Both the position numbers and the translations under genes were made by a program. Of a DNA stretch of 64,000 bases, positions 58,117-64,000 are shown piece after piece (the stretch's first letter is position 1; every line of letters starts with the position of its first letter). The notes beneath the pieces are model-generated. The model was not told the DNA's origin and did not search any database. It was given only the letters and a program-made list of their open reading frames with translations. This DNA comes from Biscogniauxia marginata. Its lineage: Eukaryota; Ascomycota; Sordariomycetes; Xylariales; Xylariaceae. The stretch lies in assembly GCA_022695795.1 (NCBI GenBank), contig MU404080.1, positions 248,001-312,000 of the forward strand. The letters are read 5' to 3'.

Positions 58117-60628
58117 ATGCCACTCCGCGTCAAGACCCGCCGCCCCGCTCAGCCTGAGCGTCTGCCATCTCCTGCCTTTGGACCGCGGCCCACGGTCCAG
58201 CTGCCTGACATCGCCCACGAGGATGCTTTCAGAGACGTGGTGAAGAAGTTATCGTTGTAAGCTAGCCAGCCGGACCTCGTGCTGTTTCAGGGGATAGCAG
58301 CTCCGACTAACGTGCAATCGAGATATATTGCCGATGTAGTATACCTACCAAGCACGTTTGAACAGCTGCGAACCACCTCGGCCGGAGATAGCTTGCGAAT
58401 CCTCGTCGAATATCTCAGCTCGGAAGTAACAAATCCCGCTATTGTGAATGCTCTACTGTAGGTTCCATGATTTTCACTTAAACACACTTCGCACCTGTGA
58501 GCTCTTATGTGTAAACCCTCCCGTAATCCTGCCCTGGTCTCCACTCCGATGCTCGAACTCAATAGTAGCAGCGGCGACGGCGGCGTGTAAGTCAAACTCG
58601 AGAGCTAAAACCGTACATAGAGCACTTCGATGGCACTACGGGTCTGTCAACGATGGGAGAGGGGTTAGCGATGCTCGGGCCAATGCCTGTGAGATCGTTG
58701 CTTGGCGTTTCTTGACGCGCCTGTCGGAACGAGAAGTCGTCGAGTTCTGTCTCTACGAGATACCTGACGGCTGCGATGACGGTAGCCCTGCTGCCGACGA
58801 GGCGCACGTGGAGGCTGGCGGGACCAGCGAACGGACGTCACTGTTGAGTAGCCCATCTGGATTACACGACCCGGAACGCGACCCGGCTCACACCTATTCC
58901 GGTACCTGGAGAAGGAACCAGCTTTTCCAGTCGGTATCAAAACTCACCATGACCCGAGAGACTAGTGCTGTTGAAGAGGAAGAGGAAGATCCTACAGCAC
59001 CCTTCATCCATCTCAATGCTCTGGAGATCGCCGCTATCGCCGATGCTAAGCGGTTCCTGAGCCAACATGTAGTCCAGAAAATCATCACGGGTATCTGGAA
59101 CGGTGAGATCATTTTCTGGGATCGTCTGTCGGTTCATTCTACGAAGAAACCCCGGTTCTACAACCCCAACACTGCCGATCCCTTTTCACGCCTGCGTGTA
59201 CCTAGGTATCTCAAGGCCTACGAAGTCGCCTTCTTTGCCGGTTTCCTCTTCCTGTACTATAGCGTCCTGATCGAGCAGAACCGCTATGCCGTCACGCCCC
59301 TGGAGATCGCGCTGTATATATGGTTCGCCTCTTTCTTCTACGACGAGGTCAGCGAGTACGTCGATGCCGGTTCGATCTTCTACGCAGCTGACGTCTGGAA
59401 TCTGTTTGACATGATCATGATTATAATCGGCATCATCTACGTAGTCCTGAGTGAGTCTTTCGTACCAAACGGAGCATATTTAACGCAAGATTCCTAAATT
59501 TAGTTTTCTTTCATCTAGGGCTTATCGGACTTTACAAAGAAGACTATTATCTCGTCGACATCGCGTTTGACGTTCTGTCCTTAGAGGCGCTGTTCATGGT
59601 CCCGAGGGTTTGCTCAGTTTTGAGCTTGTCCCCGTATTGGGGAACCCTGATCCCCTGCTTGAAAGAAATGGGCAAGGATTTCTTAAAATTTATGGTCCTC
59701 GTAGTAGTCATATATGTGGGATTCCTCACGACCTTCTCTCTGGTCGGGAGAGAGATGTTCACCTTTCCACACATGGCGATGATCGTGACCAAGATTTTCT
59801 TTGGCTCGAGCTATGTAGGCTTCGATATTATGGAGGATATCGACCCAATCTTTGGTAATACCTACTTTTCTTAGAGATATCGATACGCAAAAGCTAACGC
59901 ACTCTCCTTGTAGGTCCTCCCTTAATGTTTATCTTTGTCATACTGAGTTCTATCCTTCTCATGGGATCCCTTACGGGTATGCTTAGCAATAGCTTTTCCC
60001 GGGTCATTACCCATGCGAAAGAGGAATATCTCTATGTGTATTCCGTGTACGTGCTTGAGGCCTCGACTAGCAATAGGCTCACGCACTTCTACCGTAAGCC
60101 AACCCCCGTTGCTCCCACAGTTCGTGCGTAGGTAAACGCTAACCCACACCACAAGCACCGTTCAATCTCATCGCGCTCGGAATCTTCAGGCCATTGCGGT
60201 TGTTTCTCCCGTCAGACAGCAAGTTCCGCCAGGCCCGTATAGTGCTTTTGAGGGCGACGCATGCTCCGATCGTGGGCCTGATCCAGGCGTATGAATGGTT
60301 CACCAAGAAGGTCAACCCAGACGGTTTCGACAGCTTCCGAGGCCCGCGGCAGAACTCGATCCATCGTCACCCGGGCCCGCCGTCAGATGGCCCGCACAGC
60401 AGGTCCCGTCTCGGCCATCGACCGCGCTTGGCGTCCCCACAGCCCGCCAGCGGCGATGCCGTTGGTAGCAAAGCGAGGCCTCGCATGCACCCGCTCGAAG
60501 ACGATGGCGAGGACGCGCCGACTGATGTCGAAGTGCAGATTGCCGAGTTGTCGGCCAAGATCGATCGACTCACGGCTTTGGTCGTATCGCTTCAGTCTGG
60601 TGCCGGTACTGAAACTGCTCAGGCATAA
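58117..60628 (+). CDS. YVC1: vacuolar TRP-type cation channel YVC1
   Basis: Six exons, 58117-58256, 58323-58457, 58621-59450, 59519-59854, 59914-60093 and 60156-60628, have matching phases and encode 697 residues. An N-terminal cytosolic region (DVVYLPSTFEQLRTTSAG, NPAIVNALLALRWHYG, ARANACEIVAWRFLTRLSER) is followed by six hydrophobic helices (for example EVAFFAGFLFLYYSVLIE, LFDMIMIIIGIIYVVL, FMVLVVVIYVGFLTTFSLV). The pore-proximal FGSSYVGFDI segment and post-pore helix MFIFVILSSILLMGSLTGML are conserved, as is AREEYLYVYSVYVLE-like KEEYLYVYSVYVLE. A C-terminal coiled coil (VQIAELSAKIDRLTALV) ends the protein. Fungal YVC1 releases Ca2+ from the vacuole after osmotic or oxidative stress. The exon 1-2 acceptor is a weak GAG, chosen because it restores a conserved block; the true start may lie further upstream. 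Confidence 0.9.
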
Positions 60629-61657
60629 GGCGAGCCATCACTGATTTGTCCCGATGTGGGGAGGAACGAGGGTTTTTTTCTTTTTCTTTTTCTTTTTCTT
60701 CTTCTTCAATGGTTTCTTAAGTTCCTGGAACACTCGTGGCGTTGCTCCTAAGATGATGCATGGCATGTGAGGATGTATGAGTACGTGCATACACATATCA
60801 TTTTTTACAGAGTGTGCATTGCGTTGCGGTTTTCTTTTAAGCCGAGGGCGTTCGGCCTTCGCTTTTCTCGGTTGTATAGTATCACCATCACAAGGCGGAG
60901 TTTATATATGAGTCTAGATCTCAAAAATAAAACTAAGGACCGGCCAGTCATCGGCGGGTATTATGAAAACATGTATTGGCAATCGATATGTCTAAAGTAA
61001 GGGCGCAGGTACAATGTAGGGAAACATCCAGACGTGAGAAGCTATCGAAATATAAATTGTATTTGGAGATGGTTGATGTTGTATTACATATCTATCCTAC
61101 TGCTTAGAGATCATATATTCCACTTGCGGAAAGTGGCCCCCCCGTTCTCGCGGCCCCGAGCTGGGTTGACTTGTGGTAACCATCTGCAGAGCACATCTAC
61201 CTCGTACAATCCATTCCAATCGGCTTGTTTCAATAGTTGTCCGTACCTTGGTCATTTTAACAACTAACCATTGATAGTCATTTCTCGTCCTTCACACGTA
61301 ATCTTCCTCGACACTGAAATATGTGTGGTCAAGAGAAAACTGTTGAGTAGGTAGGTTACAAGGTATCTGACTGCCGTTCATGTACATAAGCAGGCTATCT
61401 AGGCTGTATCTCTCTATATAACAAGTTCATTACCCTGATATCCAACATTCATAACCATCTAGGTCGGACCGAAAATCTCCTCTAGTTTACGTAGTCCTAG
61501 GTTCCCTCCCAGCGCGCTGTTTTCAAATACCCTACGTGGCCGAGCTTCCTCTTATATACGATAAGGATAACCCGCGTCGAACGGTACGGTGGCCTAATGT
61601 CAAAGTTTCCCTGCAAATGACTTAGGAAGACTATCATAGGGTATATTCTGAAGCTTT
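60629..61657. other. intergenic between convergent genes
   Basis: 3'-to-3' interval with a CTTTTT microsatellite at 60673-60710. No gene was recognised. Confidence 0.5.
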
Positions 61658-63327
61658 CTAAACCCTACTAGCCTCGATGAAACTATCAATTTCCCGGCGG
61701 AGCGATTCAATCTTCCCCTCGGCCAAGACATCTACCCACATGATACCTCGAACGACATCAAACGCCTGGCCGCTCGTCTCCAGACCTAGGGCTTCCATAA
61801 TTCCGACGATTATCAACACGTTCCAGGCCCTGTTGTGGCTTGTCTCCTGCAGGGCGCACGTCACTTGGGCCCAGAGGTTCAGCTCGGGCACGAACGCCCA
61901 GTCGACCATGGGCAGCTGCGAGATCTGCCGGAACGCGTCTAAATGTCTCTCTATCTCGTAAGCAGCTGCGCCGAATTTTACCTTGCCGCTCGCGAGGAAC
62001 AGGAGAGCGGCTCGGCGGAAGGCCTCCCTGGCCGCGGTGGCGGAGTAGCGACCATCCGCGGGGTTGTCGGGCAGCGGGCGGCCCTCGAGCGATAGAACCT
62101 CGTGCAGAGCCGGTGCTAGCAGGCGCGCGGCTTTCACGTCGTCCCTCCAGAAGTTCGGTTCGCTGCAGTGCCGGTTAATATAGCTGGCGACTGCGGCCGT
62201 GGCTTTCATCGCGCTCATGATGTCACCAAGGGCAGGGCAGTTCCGATCCCAGGTCCTAAGTATCTCGTCCAGATACAGAGTATCGGTACCAGTGTCGATT
62301 CCGGTGATCGAACCTTTGGGAACCCCGAAGAGTGGATGTTCGTTCCTGTACGATGCCCCGAGAAGATCGTGCCTAATATATCAGAGCCAGAGCACCTTGT
62401 TAGGTGTGCGTTATTTACGGAATCACGAGAGGATTGACACCAACCCACCAGGATATCATTAAGCGCAGGAAGGGGCTGCTGAGCTGTTCGAGACCGCCCC
62501 TATTCTCTACGAGGCGTTTCAGCCCCTTCATGTGAACTTCTTGGCGCGTGAAATTCCCTGTAGACGACTTCTACGCGTCAGAACATCTTCGATCCACATT
62601 GCAAATCGCAGCAGTACTTAGGGACTCACGTCGTGGCAGATGAATCCGGCAACAGCGACGATGAGCCCCTCGCTGTCGCTCTCGGCCGGGTCGGCCAGCC
62701 GCCGGGTAATGGACTCTAGGGAGCGCGTGTACCACTTCATCGCTTCCATGCTAGAGTTGTAGTCGGGCTTGAGGCCGCCGGGTTTCATGCCCCGGAACAA
62801 CACCGCATTCGCCATGGTGATGTGCCACGCCGCCGGGTCCGACAAGCCCATTGACAACCACGGGAATCGGAACGGTCTGTAGTTCGCGCGGGCTTCCGCG
62901 AACACTGGAGAGAGAACAACAGCTTAGAGACACAGAACACACACACAAAAACGTAAAAAAAATTCTCTCAGATTTAGTGTCTAGTTGTCTTACTGTACCG
63001 CGCTAGATTTAACCGCTCCTCATCCATCTCGGTCGGATACACCATCGCGCTCAAGCTCCCATCTACGCCGGGGTTGGCGAAGGCTAGAGCCTGCGACGCC
63101 GCGCATAGATCGTGGGATCTTATTACTGCCGCCGCCGGCGGTGAGGGACCGAGGTCGTCCCCCTGCGAGTCAGAGGACACGACCTGCTCGTCCACCGTGG
63201 TCTGGCCGCGCTTCTTCGGCCTCCGCCGGGCCTTGCCGATGTCCTTCATCACATGGCGGCGGATCTTGGTCGAGTGTCTCTTGACGTCGTCGGGGCGGCC
63301 GACGTTGACGAACTCGAATTCCGGCAT
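61658..63327 (-). CDS. PF11951-type fungal regulator without zinc cluster
   Basis: Four exons (63327-62994, 62904-62630, 62570-62449, 62372-61658) join in consistent phases, giving 481 residues. The N-terminus, PEFEFVNVGRPDDVKRH followed by RRHVMKDIGKARRRPKKRG, is the signature of the fungal group often labelled 'tachykinin family', within the PF11951 fungal-specific transcription factor superfamily. Further family blocks are FPWLSMGLSDPAAWHITMAN, NFTRQEVHMKGLKRLV and ENRGGLEQLSSPFLRLMISW. No Cys6 cluster is encoded upstream of the start, so DNA binding cannot be assumed, although the basic N-terminal stretch could bind nucleic acid or act as a nuclear signal. A second in-frame ATG at 63342 would add five residues. 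The function is unknown. Confidence 0.82.
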
Positions 63328-64000
63328 TCTTCGACTATACACGAAGCTCGCGGGAGTGAGAACACATACACTGGGGGGACTATCTACTTTCAGAATATAA
63401 CGTCCTGTCGTCCAGCGTGTTTAAGCGAATATGATGAAAAAAACAAAAACATAAAAAAAAATATATATAGAAAATCGTCTCGGAGCCGAGCCACATATGA
63501 TACATACAGTACAGGGCTTACTTCTCACCATCACCCGTTGGCGGGAATAGGCGGGAAAGCATCTGCTTCTCACAGCTGACGACGATGGTTCGGAGGAAGT
63601 GGAGACTATAACGCTGTATGGGGCTGACTAATACGCTTATGATAAGTCGCTTACATGTTAAATGTATTGTCCGCGACGTAGAAATGTCTGTTAGCTCGTT
63701 TCTTGACCAATCTGCTAGCTAGATACGTTGCTGATCTCTCAGATAGGGATGAGTATGCGCGCCGTTAATATTCAGGGGCTATTATAACGCTAGGGACACC
63801 TTGTTCTAGTTAAGGGCAAAATATCGCGATCGTATACTGTTGTTACTCTGGTTGATAGAGAACTTAGTGCTGGGAATAGATAAGCTAACTTTGAATAATT
63901 CATCAGAATCTAGACGTAATCCTCCAATCTCTCTCTCTACTCATCGTCTAATCACTGTCACGTTAACTCCTCTAAGTCGTAAAATTCCATGCGTGAAAAT
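63328..64000. other. intergenic at window end
   Basis: Upstream region of the PF11951-type gene, with an A-rich stretch at 63435-63473. No further gene is visible before the window ends. Confidence 0.5.

Noticed and set aside
1..64000. CRISPR arrays, operons, tRNA or rRNA genes
   Set aside because: Introns and eukaryotic gene families exclude a prokaryotic layout. No regularly spaced repeats or tRNA A/B-box pairs were recognised by eye; a tRNA scan could still find one.

Overview
This window is nuclear DNA of a filamentous ascomycete (Pezizomycotina). Sordariomycetes is the best guess, and the order cannot be fixed from the sequence alone. The evidence is short GT..AG introns (mostly 58-120 bp, several with CTAAC-like branch points), pyrimidine-rich leaders before start codons, a Zn2Cys6 regulator, a DUF3405 protein and a Bem1 scaffold, and an AT-rich block with the transition-type decay expected of RIP (repeat-induced point mutation). 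Gene density is low: about 15 genes in 64 kb, separated by long intervals dotted with ACCTACCT/TAGGTAGG microrepeats. All exon structures were worked out by hand from reading-frame phase and splice dinucleotides.

Left part (1-25.3 kb): a SUR7/PalI-type four-helix membrane protein (1553-2843, +); a Zn2Cys6 transcription factor in eight exons (4989-7468, -), with its zinc cluster split over three exons; a 5 kb interval with no gene; the mitochondrial AAA protein AFG1/LACE1 (12500-14232, +); a DUF3405 type II membrane protein (17348-19601, +); a secreted M28 leucine aminopeptidase (20684-21955, +); and a two-HKD phospholipase D-like protein (22649-25251, +).

Middle (25.3-50.4 kb): a small four-exon gene with an in-frame TAG (26725-27442, +), followed by a long C/T-rich tract; a decayed dipeptidyl-peptidase 5 (S9) pseudogene (about 28.75-30.5 kb, -); a conserved mitochondrial membrane-type protein (31117-32041, +); ESCRT-II VPS36 (32608-34722, -), divergent from a SAC3/THP3-like PCI protein (35485-37156, +); a 7.7 kb gene-poor stretch; the polarity scaffold BEM1 (44828-47050, +), starting from a 6-nt exon; and a CENP-B/ARS-binding-type HTH protein (49287-50381, +).

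Right part (50.4-64 kb): a 2.6 kb RIP-degraded DNA transposon with about 214-bp terminal inverted repeats and a TA target duplication (51283-53899). It is interrupted by an intact solo LTR (52554-53040) with a perfect 5-bp target duplication. Then come a single-pass, sensor-like surface protein (54437-56112, -), the vacuolar TRP channel YVC1 (58117-60628, +) with an odd coding-like region just upstream, and a PF11951-type fungal regulator without a zinc cluster (61658-63327, -).

The genes are mostly housekeeping and do not form an evident pathway or biosynthetic cluster. The most informative signals are the layered transposon history at 51-54 kb, the S9 peptidase pseudogene, and three gene models with unusual decoding or splicing features (26.7 kb, 44.8 kb, 57.8 kb). 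I see no convincing new multi-gene system.
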